A DNA stretch of 64,000 nt from Anabas testudineus (GCF_900324465.2 NC_046611.1:6072516-6136515); one strand, 5' to 3'; shown: positions 32,561 through 45,831, counted from the stretch's first letter. Notes: generated from the letters alone by a model not told the origin. A program made the numbers and translations.

Positions 32561-33594
32561 TCCGCCCACAAGCTACAATCCCTCCATTCTTGTATTTTTT
32601 CTCATTCACTCCAGCAGGACGTCTGTGAGCAGGATGCACATTCACTCTGGACAAGAATTTAATACCAGCAGCTCAGCTCCTTTTTAAAACCTGTTCTCTT
32701 TTCCTTTTTTTTTAAACAAACTCCATTTTGGAACAGGATTTGCAGGCTTCTTCTTTTCTCTCTTTCATGCTTTACTAGAGATCAGACAGCCTGACAGAAA
32801 AGTTGACAGATTTAGCAAGCGGCAAAGAAAAAAGTCCAGAGAGAGGCAGTTTTTTTTGCCCTGAAGGTTTCTGAGAAAGAAACAGAAGACAGAGATAAAG
32901 AGGCAGCAATAATCTGAGAGAGACAAGACACACAGAGAGAGAGAGAGAGAGAAGCAGAGGGAGGGAAGAGTGCAGCTGTTCTGTGAAGACAGGGAAAATA
33001 CAGATAAAGAAAGCAAGAAGCTGCACGTGTGAAGGGCGACGAGAAGAGAGAGAGAGAGGACAACCAAAGCTGGAGAGAAAATGAGAGATAAATGGGACAG
33101 CTGGAAAGTGAAAGACAAAGATTAAGGAACCACACCAGTCAGAGATCGAGAACAATATAAGAAGGTGAAGATAAAAGTCAAACAGAGGCAATTCTCATTT
33201 CAAAAAGTGAACGGACACCTGACATTAAAATTTACAGCGAGAATGGACGTGCAGCAAGAAAAGAGGAAAGACTTCCTCTGAAGAAAAAGGAAAATGAGGA
33301 AGGTGTGTTTGAAACTGTGAAGAGGAGAGTTCCTCATCATGATTTACTCAGCTGATTTTCCAAAATCAAACAACCTGTGCCGGAAGAGCAACTTTGTCCC
33401 AGGATAGAATGAAGACAGGAGAAAAGAGAGACCTGCTGAGTCTGTGATACCCTCCTTCTTTTTCCTCCTCTCCACCTCAGACTCCTCAACCTTCCTCTCC
33501 TCCTTCCCTTCTGTCACTTTGCATCCACTTACAAATTCACTAACTCCCTCCTGTATCCTGATATCTCCTCTTCTCTCCTTTCCACCTCCTCACT
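32561..33594 (+). promoter_or_regulatory. vegfc: Putative promoter and 5' leader of vegfc
   Basis: CTCCGCCCAC at 32560 is a GC-box-like motif. From 32760 to 33330 the plus strand is strongly purine-rich, with (GA)n at about 32935-32953 and 33045-33060. It then turns pyrimidine-rich (33450-33590) up to the ATG. The absence of an upstream splice site in frame with the ATG suggests that the coding exon also carries the leader. The transcription start is not determined. Confidence 0.35.
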
Positions 33595-36500
33595 ATGTGG
33601 ATACCAGCTTTGCTCCTATGGATGCTTAATATCAGCAATTTGTGCTCAGGACAAGACTATACAGACTATTACCAAACTGGGGACATGGGCACTGAGGTGA
33701 GATGTTCAATTTCTCTATCATTTGTAAAGATGTGTGCTTGGCTTAAAATATTGCTCTACCATTTGACACAGTTTTTAGTTTCACTCACTTATACAGCTTG
33801 ACGGTCAGTGTCAGTATTTAATCACATAAGCGTGATGAAATAATGGAAGATAAATGAATGAAGTAGCATAATGAATGCCAGTGCTTCACAGAATGCTTTG
33901 ATGAGTATATTAATAATGCAGATCATATGCTATGTATGTCACTAAATCTCACTATAGGTGATTTTGAAGTGACATTACCACACAGCGCACGTCACTGTTA
34001 TCATCAAAACGTCAACTAAAGCCTTTATAACAATAGGTTAACTTTATTTATGTATTTATGTAACCAGGGATTATCTTTTTGTCCCTAAAAGGAAGACGAA
34101 TCCCCACAATGTGATTGTGTAAACATTTTCATCTTCCCACAACATGAGTAATACAAGACCGCACAGTGTCACAGTCACAAATGTTAAATTTACATTTTGG
34201 CATGTTCAGCAGAACTGTAGATGCCATGCACCATACTGAAAGTCACATTTATTAGGCCATGCAACTCATGACACGGTCTAGTAAATGCTGAATGTCAGTA
34301 CAATAGCTATCTTGAGAAATAGCACTGTGGTAAGTATCACATTGTATCTAGACGTTTTAGGGTAATGGCAACAACGGCATGTCCACTTCCGAATATGACT
34401 GTCATGTGTTCAGACAAGAAAATGTTCTTCGGGCACTGTCAGTTAGAGCAAGGGCTAATGATTAAATCTGCATATTAAGTTGAAATGCACATCAATTTGG
34501 CCCCCCCAGGTGTTGACCAGGGCAGAAACAGTGAAATCAGAATCATTTTTTATAGACAATACAATTACTACAAGCATAAAAAAACGATACTAGAAGGGGT
34601 TGGACTGGTTTTCAGTAGAGCCAAATGCATCCAAGATGATATTGTCAGCATAAAACTGGACATGTCATGTCATGTGACTATTTATACAGAGTAAACCAAA
34701 GGGGGACTAATATTGATCCTTGTGGAACACCATTACTTATCATTTGGAAAGTTGAAATTTATTTAGCAACAACAGACAAAACATAGAATAAATTAGGTAT
34801 AAACAGAATCATCAAAACCAATTAAAATATGTGAAAATATGTGAAATAATAAAAGCAAACCCACTGGACAGAGTTGCAAAGAGTGCAGCAGATTGTTTCT
34901 TTTGACTCCAGAAAGACGTGAACAGTTGTTACTCAGTGCAGCTAAGCAGTGACCTTGCACATTCAAACAGAGAGGACATCTTAGACATGGTGAAAACATA
35001 TAATCTGTCAGATGTTTTGGTTTCTGCTGTTAATTGACATGTATCTGTGTAGAATAAACATTCAAATTCACTTAATGAGAAAAACATAGCCTCTGCTCAT
35101 TCTATTCTCATTCGCCTCTCAGAATCCTAATATACCATAATCATCAAACACAGCCTTGTATACGATTCATTTCCCTTACATGGTGCCAACTATCTTTCCT
35201 CATTCTAAAGTGCATATCATCCTTACTCATTCATTCATTGTAAGTCATTTACTGTGATCCATTATTATATGGGAATTACATTTACAATGCAATCCAGGAA
35301 ACTATTTAGTTTCAAGTTCCATTGAATTCTAACGAGCTCTTCTCTAGAAGCCACTCTGTGGTTATGTCAAAAGTTTCCAACTTATCAGAAACATGACACC
35401 TAGCAGTGAGTCATGGTCTATTCATCTATTGACATAAGGATAATTTTCTGGAAAAATGTTTAAGTGCACATGGCGGATATCACCTGCTAAAAATTGTGTC
35501 TGTATCTGTCACACATCAGATGTTTATATGGAAAAACAGACTGAGTGACAAATGCATGGGTGTTTGCATGTGTTTGTGTGCCACAAGTATCTTATGATGG
35601 ACACACCCCAGTGCACTGGACGTCCAACATGATGTCACTCTCCCACAGCGATGACCACATGTCACGTAAGGACCTAGGCTCCACCAGTATTGTGTAGAGA
35701 TTCTCCACTGCAGAATAAAATGGTTTATTGATCTGCTTAAAAAGCTAACATCAGCAGTTGTTTTGATAAAAGATAAACATCCTTTTAATGATTACTTCCA
35801 TTATGAAGTCTCGTGTTATCCTTGCAGGCAATGCATGACAGCCAGTGTGATGCAGGCTTTACTGTAAATTATCTGTGGCTGAAATACTAAAGCCTGGCCA
35901 AAAAACACAACACTCAGCTGCAAAAATAGTGTGTGTGTGGATTAGTAATACTATGATTAAAGGTAACTATACTATAACATATGCATCTGCTCCAAACATT
36001 ACCATTGAAAACTTGACTGAAACAGTGATCTGTGAACATAATTGTCCTTTCACATACAGTCACGTTACTTTATTTCTAAATATAGCCATCACAAGAAAAA
36101 CAACTTTTGTTCATATACAACCACAACTAGTAGCTACAGGTCTAACATTTAGACCATGATGGGTTTAGCAGGCCACTTTCAAAACTTTGGTAGACAACTT
36201 GTTTACTAAAAAACCCAAAGTATCAAATTTTAAGGGGGAAATGTTTTTCATTTACCACTAAGAACCAGCAGAAAATGTCAATTACATGCCTTCAAGTTTT
36301 GCTGAAATAGCTACTTTATGTTTTAAATGCATTCTTTTTCACCACTGCCATCCAAGTATGTCCAGTATACGGATGTTGAATACAGCTACATAACTCGAAA
36401 ACCATTTGGAGACAAAGTAAAAAACCAGGAAAATAAATGGTGTCTCCAGTGCCAGTATTGTTTTTTTTTAATTTGCCATGTAGTGAAGTAATTCACCACC

Positions 36501-39500
36501 TCGATCCAGACTGAAATCTTGTGATCCAGACTGGAATCTTGTGATCCAGACTGAAATCTCAATGATTATTGAATGGATTGCCAGGGATTTTGGTCCAGAC
36601 ATTCATGTTCTCCTCTGGATGAGCTGGAATCATTTTGCCAATCTCCTGGCTTTTCACCTAGTTCCATCATCAGATTTAATCTTTACTTTGTCCATAATTT
36701 TCATAATTTCATAATTAACATTGTACCTGAGGAGTATTTGGATGTTAGCATTATTAAGCATCATTATCAAGTACATCAAACACTGATAATGTTTGTCTAA
36801 AGCAATGTAATAAGAAAAAACAAAAACACAAACAGTTAGGGGACGTCAAAATATGTTGAGACAGATGGGGGTGGAAACAAACAGATAGCAAGGGGGAGGT
36901 TGACTGAAAGTCAGAGAGAACGAGATAAATGGAGAGACTGATAACGACATAGAGATCTGGTTTCTGTTTAGGTAATACCAGCTGTGCCAGCCTGTTCCTT
37001 CTGAGCCTGGGAAACTAAACAAGCACTCTCATTCCCTGGAGGAAGAATTCATATGTGACACCCAAACTCCCAGTTGACATTTAGTCCCCACAGATGACAG
37101 AGCGGTCTCTATTATCCAGTCTGCTAAACAATTAACCTCTAATGGTTCAGAACAGTCATAACGGCAGAAAAATCATTATGGGGATGATTCATAAAATGAA
37201 TAGTTTTTAGACCAATGCGTAAACTGAGAGTCTGTCCAATGCGTAAACTGAGAGTCTGTGCGCGAACCTGGTCTGCAGCATAAAACCCTCACTAAACAAC
37301 AATCATAATAATGTTGGTGTTTGCTGAACTGACAGTCTGTTAGTCTCTAGTCTGTCAAGTCAAGGTAAGCATTTAAAAGGCCTATTGCTGCATCAACCAA
37401 CAAAGAAGTAGAAATGTAGAAAATACAGAAAACACACATCAAACAAAAACTGAAGTCCCTAGATAAACTAGATTACCGGTATATTGCAGTTTTTGCTCAA
37501 GGGCACTACAGCAGCACAGCAGGTAGTTTGAAATTTCATCACTTTGCCTAAGGTGAGATTTTTTTTTAAAGCTACAAGTTTTTCTTGTACAAGGAAGCTG
37601 CAAAAAAGAGCAAAAACAAAGAGACTACGGCATAAAGAAACAGATTTTGCCGCTTACTTGTGTACTTGAATGCAACAATAAGTGGGTAGGTGAGGAGAGG
37701 ACACACATACCCATAATAACTAACAGTAGCCAACAGCAACATGTTACAACACATTGGCAGCTGAGGTATTCACTGTTTATCCAGCTAAAGGCAAGCTAAA
37801 CTGAAGTCGTAAATGATGCACTATCTAATAGTTTTCCTTCAAAAAACACAACCCAGAACAAATCACGCTCAATCAAAATCTAAAAAGTTTGTTTTTCTAA
37901 AAAGTATTTGTATATTTATTGCGTGTGAAAATGGTGACTCATAGTATGAGTCAGATTTCAGATTCTTTGGATCTTTTAGCCTGAATTTACTGATTAGAAC
38001 AGTTTTTTATGAATACAAAGGAGCATGGCAACAAAAAAATTAAAAGCATATTCCAACAGGGGTTGTTTTGTGTTATTAAAGTCACATTTGTTGAACTGTC
38101 TTCCAGGCTCCAGTGTTGTCAGATGACCAGCCCAGTTTGGAGACAGTAACGAGTGTGGATCAGCTGTTACAGCTTCTATACCCTGAATACAGTGTGCTTC
38201 AGCACTGCCTGAGGAGGGAATCATGGCACGCCTCCTCCTCGTCTTCCCCCTCTTTTTCCGCCTCTTCAGCAAACCCTTTAACCCACACTAACGATGCTAA
38301 CAATCTGTGGGGTCAGCCAAGGGAGGAGGCGCTTTACAAAGTCGACGGGACTTTAGATGGTAAGTGCTGGGACGCTTCCTCAAAAATGCAAAAATTGAGT
38401 TGCAAACTGATGGATTTTGATGCAAAGCAGACCAAGGCTATCATTTAGATGCAAATACAGTATATGGAGCAAGGCTTGAAACAGTGAATCTCATGCTAAA
38501 AGAGATTCTAAGTTTCAATGTTTGATCTGTTTCTCTTGACACTGTAAATTTAATAAGACAAATCATGTTTTTATTGACTGACAAATTTCATTGGATACCA
38601 AAACCACGCAATAAATGGAGTAAACAATGCCAGAGCACTGGAAAATAAAAATTAGATACATTATCGGAAAGGTTTATGACTTCCTGCCATTAGTCTCAAA
38701 CCACTAATAAATGTTGTATTTCCTGTATGTGTTGACAAACAATCCATTTACTTATTCACTTATGGTTTCAGTGATCTTAGAGGAGATCCAACGAACCTCG
38801 TGCCAACCCAGAGAGGTGTGTGTCGAGGTCGCCAAAGAATACCCAGAATCCACCAGTCAATTCTACCTCCCTCGCTGTGTGGCGCTGCATCGGTGTGGTG
38901 GATGCTGCACCAATGAGGCCTTTTACTGCACAAACACAAGTCACACACTTGTCAACAAGACAGTGAGTGATGCAGCTGGATTTTCTTTTTTTCTTTCCTC
39001 TTTTCTCACTCTTATTTACACCTAATAGCACAAATATTCAAATATCCTTCTCTATTTTGCCACTATGTTGTAATTTTCTTTTATTACACCTCAAACTGCC
39101 TCAGGAAACTAAACTAAACTAATTTTCACAGTTATGTAACAGACTAATCTGTGTTAGAACCCGCCCTACTGCAGTGGGACTCCCTTTGGCTGCAGCTGGA
39201 CATCAAGTCAATACAGGGTCATGCATATTTGCGCAAGATTACAACAGTTACACATCAGCTAAAATACTCACAACTAGCAATACTGTACTATAATGACATC
39301 AGCAGAAAGAAATATAGGAAATTATACAATGTTATTGAAAATTATAGAACTAAATATTGCTGTTTTCTTACACAATAGCAGTTTTGTACACACACTCAGA
39401 CACACCTCTAACTTTCGGCTTCTTCCTTCCTTAGTTGATGGAACTGTCCCCACCCAGGATGGATCGCGTCATGGTAACCTTTATCAACCACACCTCGTGC

Positions 39501-42500
39501 GAATGCCTGTCCAAAAGGCCGCTTCACTCCATCATTAGACGAGCTGCAGCAGATCACCTGTGAGTGAGAGTGGAAAGTGACGTGTGCAATGCTTTTCAAA
39601 ACGTGTGAGCCATTGTTCTGTGTCCATGCATTCATAATGCTGATGTGTGTGTAGGTGTTCCCCTCCTGACGTTCCCTGTGCCTCGGGGTCATTATGGGAT
39701 CCAGTCAACTGTATGTGCGTCTCCGCAGATGCCATAAACTACTCTGAAAGAGAGACAGGTACAGCTATACAGCTTCTACTACTATATACTTTCTTTCTTT
39801 ATTGTCATTGTTATGAATAACAGTATAAATAATAGAATAACAAAGTGTGTCATGGACATTATAAGATAAAGATGTACAGCCTAAAGTGCAGCAATGCAAT
39901 GTTAAAGGAAAACCTTTTTGGAGGAGAGGAGATGTATGTGCTGCACAATGCAAGGTCCAGATTTGCAGTTATTGTAATGGTGGAGTGTGGTATGTGATGA
40001 TGGGTGGGGGCAGGGCCAGAGTGGTGGTTGGCTGTTGAGTTGCCTCACAGCCTGTGGAAAGAAACTGTGGGCCAGTCTGATGGTTCTTGCATGGATGGAC
40101 CTCTATCTCCTCCCTGAGGTCAGCAGTTGAAACAAGCAATATGCAGATGCTTATCATCATTGCACCAAACTGCCAGATTTCTATATGAGGCCTCGTTATT
40201 GTTAGTGATGAGGTCTAGCACCGTGGTGTCATCAGCCATCTTTATGATGTAGTTTAAAGCAAGGGAGGCGCAGAAGTTGTGTGTGTTGGACAGAAAACAC
40301 ATCCCTGTGGTACACCGGTGTTGATAGTCACTGCGGATGAGACATGCTTACCAACTCATACACATTATGAGTGGTTTCATAAAAAGTCAATTGTCCAATT
40401 GCACAGTGTAGTGCTCAATCTCAGTTTGTGAATAATTGGTTTCAATCACCCTTAAACGGTGCCCAAGATAACTCTGATGAGTTACAGAATGATTTAAGAG
40501 GGAAACTACCTCTATTTTACCATATTTTGCTCCTTTTTGTCTAATTTGTTCATGTTTTCATGTAAGATGGTGGATGTTCAGCTCTTGAGGCCTCTGAATC
40601 TGTTAAATGACTCACAAGAGGATGCTGCTTCACTTTAAGGGCAGAAACAAAACAAAAACAAAACAAAACAACAAACTTAGTCTCTGCTGAGAATAGCTAT
40701 ACTCTAAGGTTGACTCTATTTTGGTATAAAACAAGTTATGTAGTTATAAAATCCTAGAAAGTACTGAATGTTTTGGAAAATGACAACCAATCAACATATT
40801 TGCAACTCAATCTTATATCCTCATAAACCAGGTTTTCAAACAAACAGCATGCCAAGCTGCATGTTCTGTTACAAAAAACAGATTTTATCTCATTGATAAA
40901 AAAAAAAAACTTCTTTTGGACAGACTGCACATTCATGAAGGTACATACAAAAGAAAAACAAACAGAACACCAGGTGAAAGTGGAAATCACCTGCTGCAGC
41001 ACAATTTGGCAGGAGTGAAAAGCTGCACAATCGCTACGATGTGGATGGTACAAATATTCTCTGGACATATTGTGAACATACTCTAAAATCCAAGCCAGAT
41101 CATCAGTAAATCTTAATGGGGAAATGTGCTTTTATTTTGAAAGGTGTTTTTAAAAAGGTTAGATTATTTGCCTCTTGTTTTGACTGGTAAACAGAAATGA
41201 CAAAACTGATCTGATCTGAGCCAAAATGAAGCGTCGATGTAATTGTGGCTACACCTTGAGCAGGTTTTGGAATGCAAGCCAGATTTCGGTCAAGAAATAT
41301 TTCCAAAACTCCACCATCAAAGCCAAATGATGATGAAGATGCCTGGGTGGAGAATGAAATGAATTTCCCCTGAGGGAATGTGTATTCATCTGTAACATGA
41401 GAAATGAAGGTGTCATAGTGGCATTTTACTTGTACAATCATGTAGTGAATTACAGCTCTTGTTGTTTCCCGCTACTTTTTTATTTTTCTAATAATAACCT
41501 GGCTAACCTTACTAATGAGATGTTTTTGGAGAAAATAAGTGACAATGGGGAAGAGTCCGAATGATGAGAAAGACAAACTAATTTTGGATAATTTCTGAAA
41601 ACTGTACTAAACAAAACTAAATACCTATTTTATTTATTTTACATGTGGCTTCCAGAAGCACTGGACTCAGGTCTGCTGGCTCTCTGTGGACCCAACAGGG
41701 TTCTGCAGGACTCCACCTGTGAGTGCGTCTGTAGAAACGGGCTTACCGAAGACAGCTGCGATCCAGGGTGGAAACTGGACCACAAGACCTGTAAGAAGGA
41801 TTTTGGTTATTGAAAATACATTCAAATTTATTGGTGTTTAAAGTAGAATTAGAAGATTTCAAAGTTCTCTTTTCTGGTCAAAAATGTTCTTGAACTTTCC
41901 AACTTCTTCCTTCCTCGGTTTCATAAAGTCCAATTTACTGTAAGTATACCTAATTCCTAAGAGGAGGGCTGTCATTCTGCAACTAAAAGTAAAGAAAGGA
42001 TGCTAAGATATAGAAGGAAGTGTTGGGAAGGTTATGCAAATATCAAACAAGTAGGAACATGACCACCAAACATTTACTCTAACAACACTGCCAGATGTGC
42101 CAATTCAATATCTGACAAGGTTTGGTTTCATTTAAAAAAAAATCCCCTTTTTTCTCCCCTTCTTATTGTAATCTTGTTCTTCTCTCAGGTGAATGCCAGT
42201 GTGAAGGCCAAGGTATGGGAAAGAGGTGTCCCTCTGGCCAGCAGTGGAATGAAGACCTATGTGGCTGTGTGTGCGCAGCAAATTGTCCCAGAAATCAGCC
42301 TCTCAACCCTGACACTTGCCTTTGCGAATGCAGAGAGAATACCCAGTCGTGTCTACTGCAGGGCAAGAAGTTCAATCGCAACACTTGCAGGTACGTTTCC
42401 AAGAAGGCCGTGTTTCCATGCTAGTGTCAATCCTCCTCAAGTGTCCTTGAGTAAAGCACCACATTTCTCAGCTCTGCACTCTGACCTCCCTGTGAGAGGG

Positions 42501-45500
42501 ACAAGCGAAGAAGGAATGTCTCCTTTGGCGGATAAACTGTCCCAAGTATCCTCTCTGGTTCTCTGCCAACTAGACTTAACTGCTAAGGGTCTAAGCATCA
42601 GAAATAAGCAATAACGTTTTGGGTAAAAAACAATCATCTTGTTTTTGTATAAGGGAATTTAATTTATTGCAATAACAATTAATTAGGTACTTCACTGTAA
42701 CCTTTATGAAAATAAAGTACAATTACAGTTGCAGGAATTGTAATCCTACCACAATCAATGATGTCAAAGATGGTATTTTCCCTCTGCCAGGTCAGAATAT
42801 TTAGCAATCACTTCTGTTACTGTCTCTAAGTAACTGAAAACACCTACCAACCACTTTTTCATTTATAGTTGTATCACACAGCCCAAACAAACTCGTGACG
42901 TTGATGTGTTTTGCTTTCAGGGAACTGTATCTTTGGTTTATTTGGTTTCCAAGTCTGTGTCAAAACAATTTGTTGGAGTTATTAGTTCCTCCTTCCCTAC
43001 TTCCACAGTTGCATAAAATAAAAAAAATCTATGATGTTATGACATCCAGAATGTACACAAACTACTTTTATAGAGTTTTAAGAGACCATAACGTATGTAT
43101 GTGGCAAAGAAAGTGAGTAACATGGACTCGAGGGCCACAAGAGGCCTTAGTCTTTTGGTTTATGCTGGTAAATGTGAAGTTCTAAGTTATAATGCACAAG
43201 TTCATAATGACCTATTTGAACCAGTGGCTTATGGTGGGAGAACTGGTCAGCCTAATTCAGGGAGCTTTGCAAAAGAAAGGCAGTTAGAGAGGGAGAAAGT
43301 ATGCAAACTCTCAATGGATGTTACACATTCCAGACCCAAAAAAAGAAAAACTTTCATCTCCCTTTTCTTTTGTTCCTATGTTTTCATGTGGCCTTTATTG
43401 GACACATGGTGTAGACCATGGCCTCAGCTGTGTGAACGTTTTTTTCACAGTGTCACAGTTCCCACAGCCAGCATGCAAGAGATCAGCCTTCCTCTGACCC
43501 CAGAATCCTGCAGACAGAGAGACTGGATGAAATTAATGACAGTGAGCTGAGCAGCCATCAGACAGGCAGGCGGACTCAGAGGCAGATCGAGTGACAGGCA
43601 CAGGGAAAGACATATAAGCAACCAAGAACTTCGATAAGATTTCTAATCTGGGCTCAGTTGTGGGAAAGTTCGCAGTCATGAACACACACACATGAAGTGA
43701 CCTTTGATGACAGAGTTTCCTCAACTCTCTCAGCTAAAGAGAGTGCTAGTCAAACTGAAACTTGGTATGAGTTTTATTTCCTTCATTGGTAAATTACAGC
43801 TTCCATTTGGACCCATTTTTTTATTTCCTTCATTGGTAAATTACAGCTTCCATTTGGACCCATTTTTTATTTCCTTCATTGGTAAATTACAGCTTCCATT
43901 TGGAGCCACTGATAGTTGCTTCCAAACGTGTTCAAAACCTGTCACCTTTTGCACAGTTTTCTAAGTTGTAGAGAATTTTTTTTAGTTTTTTTTTTTGTTC
44001 AATCAAAATCTGGAATCTCTCATTTACAAAAGTATTCAAACTTAATTTAGTACTTTATAGAAAGCCCTTTGGCAGCAATTACAGCTTTGGGTAAGTCTCT
44101 GCAGACTTTACACACCTGTATTTGGGCGGTTTATCCTGTTCTTCCTGGCAAATCTTCTTAAGGAATCAGACTGGATCGGAAATGTCTGTGATCTGCCATC
44201 TTCAAGTCTCTCCACAGATGTTCTCTGGGGTTTGAGTTTAGGCTTTGTCTAGGCCATTCAAGGACAGTCAGACCTAAAACCATTCAAACATTGTCTTGGC
44301 TGTTTCGGCTCATTGTCATGCTAAAAGGTAGACTGTCGCCCCAGTCTGAGGACTTCAAGGACTTTTTTGTATTTGACTGCCAGACACTTGGAGTTCTGCC
44401 CAAAGAGTTATTGTCTTATTAGGTCCAACAATCTTTCTGCTCTTAAGAGTCCTATAGAGTGTGGTCTGACAAACTCCGAGCAGGCAGTGGTTACTGTCTG
44501 TTCATTTTACCATACCTATTTGAATAGCCACTTGCGGGAAGGTGATCCTTTAAGCCAGTTCTCCCATTTCTGCAGAGAATTTCTAAATTCCTAGTGATGT
44601 CCCTGACCACGTTTTTTCTAGTCCAGTTACTAAATTTGTCCAGACTTCAACTCTACAGATAGTAGTGTGCACTAGTGGATCCAAATATCTTGCATTTAAC
44701 TAATATTAAGTCCACTGTAGCAACCCTCAGCATTCAACAGATGGTTTAACACCCTTAAGACCCCTAGGAAGGGTTACTTATGTCTTGTTTTTTGTCCTAT
44801 AGTATGAATTGTTGGATCATACACACAGTACACAGGTGTGTACCTTTCTCAACTACAATATGTCCAATCAATTAATTTGTAAAAACTGAACTAGATAACT
44901 AATTAGGTCTCACACTTAACATTAGGTTACTAATATCCGACAATTTTGATGGGCGAACACTGCAATGTGAAACTTAATGTGTTTGACAATTAAATCCTGT
45001 TTGACAACAGAATAAACTCTTATTAGCATGTTTTAGCACATTAGCTTCTGTGCTAAAACACGAGGAAGATCAAATGACTAAATAACATTAGTGTAGGGTT
45101 AGCGTGATGAAATACTTTATAATACTAATTCTAAAAAGCATTTGCTTTTAAGTTAGTAGCTGCAATGAATGAATAGGATGGACATTATGCAAACTTACAT
45201 GGATTCACGAGTGGTCGGTGCAATCCAATCCAGCTCCTCCACATCTGGACACAGGAGGTGGTACACAGAAGGCCATACACCTACTGTGATTTTGAAGAAG
45301 AGTTCCCAGAATTTGGCCTTATTCTTCCTCTCTCTGCAGAAGTGCTCTCAGACACAGAATCGTTTGATGCACACACAAACAAAACTTGGATCAGGGTTTA
45401 TCCAAAAGGGATGTGGAGATCTGAATAATGAATAGTTTGCATGCCAAGAGAATAATCTTTCCTGTGTTTCCTTTTTATCTCTCCTTTGTTCCTCCTCTTA

Positions 45501-45831
45501 ACCTCACCCTTTCCTTCTTTCCCCCCCGTCTCTCAAAAATCTTTCTCCCTATGCCTCCTTTTATTCCCATTTTTGTCTTCTTTTTCTGCACTTTCCTCTT
45601 GCTGTATCTTCTTTCTTATCCATTTTTCTGATTTTCCTCCTTCTTTCAACCTTCCCCTTCTCTTATCCTGCTTTTCCTGTCTTTCTCTCCCATTTCGCCT
45701 CTGTCCTTTCTGTCACTAGCTGTTACAGGTTTCCTTGCAGAAAGCCAAGACGTGTGTGCCTAACTGGGTTCTACTACAGCGAGCAAGTTTGTCAGTGCAT
45801 CCCCAACTACATGAGACCTGAGTGGAATTAA
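33595..45831 (+). CDS. vegfc: Vascular endothelial growth factor C/D type, best match VEGF-C
   Basis: Eight coding exons, 407 residues: 33595-33696, 38107-38359, 38772-38962, 39435-39559, 39655-39758, 41656-41790, 42189-42390, 45720-45831. Human VEGFC has 419. Secreted ligand of VEGFR-3 that drives lymphatic and venous vessel growth. Seen: signal peptide (MWIPALLLWMLNISNLCSG); N-propeptide with TSVDQLLQLLYPEY; VEGF homology domain from about residue 119 (SCQPREVC, RCGGCC, NHTSCEC); the Arg-Arg processing site in HSIIRRAAA; and a cysteine-rich C-propeptide with silk-like CxCxC repeats (CGPNRVL, CPRNQPLNPDTCLCEC) ending SCYRFPC...YYSEQVCQCIPNY. The CPRNQPLNP and C-terminal YSE-VC-C-P-Y patterns favour VEGF-C over VEGF-D. 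The second exon has an extra Ser-rich stretch (ASSSSSPSFSASS). The 4.4-kb first intron and 3.3-kb last intron hold repeats. Confidence 0.9.
34480..34770 (-). mobile_element. LINE reverse-transcriptase fragment in vegfc intron 1
   Basis: On the minus strand near 34740-34690 the DNA reads NGVPQGSILVPLWF, the conserved GVPQGSILGP-L block of LINE reverse transcriptases. It is followed by broken RT-like sequence to about 34480. It is short and full of stops. The clade cannot be set from this much sequence. Confidence 0.5.
36490..36770. repeat. 24-bp triplication and fish interspersed repeat in vegfc intron 1
   Basis: GATCCAGACTGAAATCTTGT-type units of 24 bp recur three times at 36503-36560. They run into a repeat recognisable by TATTGAATGGATTGCCAGGG and CACCTAGTTCCATCATCAG, which is frequent in percomorph genomes. 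Confidence 0.5.
37216..37259. repeat. 24-bp direct duplication
   Basis: CCAATGCGTAAACTGAGAGT followed by CTGT occurs twice head to tail in vegfc intron 1. Confidence 0.8.
39785..40340 (-). mobile_element. LINE fragment (L2/CR1 group) in vegfc intron 5
   Basis: On the minus strand a frame around 40302-40120 carries NYIIKMADDTTVLDLITNNN, the reverse-transcriptase catalytic box region, followed by LAVWCNDD. This closely resembles the FADDTTVVGLI...AVWC block of common fish LINEs. The sequence then continues toward a 3' end near 39790 (TTCTTTATTGTCATTGTTAT on the plus strand). The copy is 5'-truncated and interrupted by stops. Confidence 0.65.
43772..43905. repeat. 46-47-bp tandem triplication in vegfc intron 7
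   Basis: TTTATTTCCTTCATTGGTAA with ATTACAGCTTCCATTTGGA is repeated three times with almost no change (CATTGG at 43784, 43831 and 43877). High identity suggests a recent or length-variable array. Confidence 0.9.
44020..44890 (-). mobile_element. Degraded Tc1-like DNA transposon in vegfc intron 7
   Basis: The plus strand reads CTTTGGCAGCAATTACAGC, CACACCTGTATTTGGGCGG and TCGCCCCAGTCTGAGGACTT, and ends with ACAGGTGTGTACCTTTCTC and ATGTCCAATCAATTAATTTG. This is the antisense of a well-known fish Tc1-family element. The transposase would be on the minus strand. The C-terminal DLNPIE block is recognisable but mutated (KPKLKPQR near 44250). Multiple stops and deletions make it long dead. Confidence 0.7.

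Noticed and set aside
31766-33191. Minus-strand frames rich in Ser, Leu and Phe
   Set aside because: Compositional artefacts of the purine-rich plus strand upstream of vegfc; no domain, and the frames overlap each other.
36490-36560. Regulatory triplet of 24-bp units
   Set aside because: It leads straight into a common fish interspersed repeat, so it is more simply a repeat edge.
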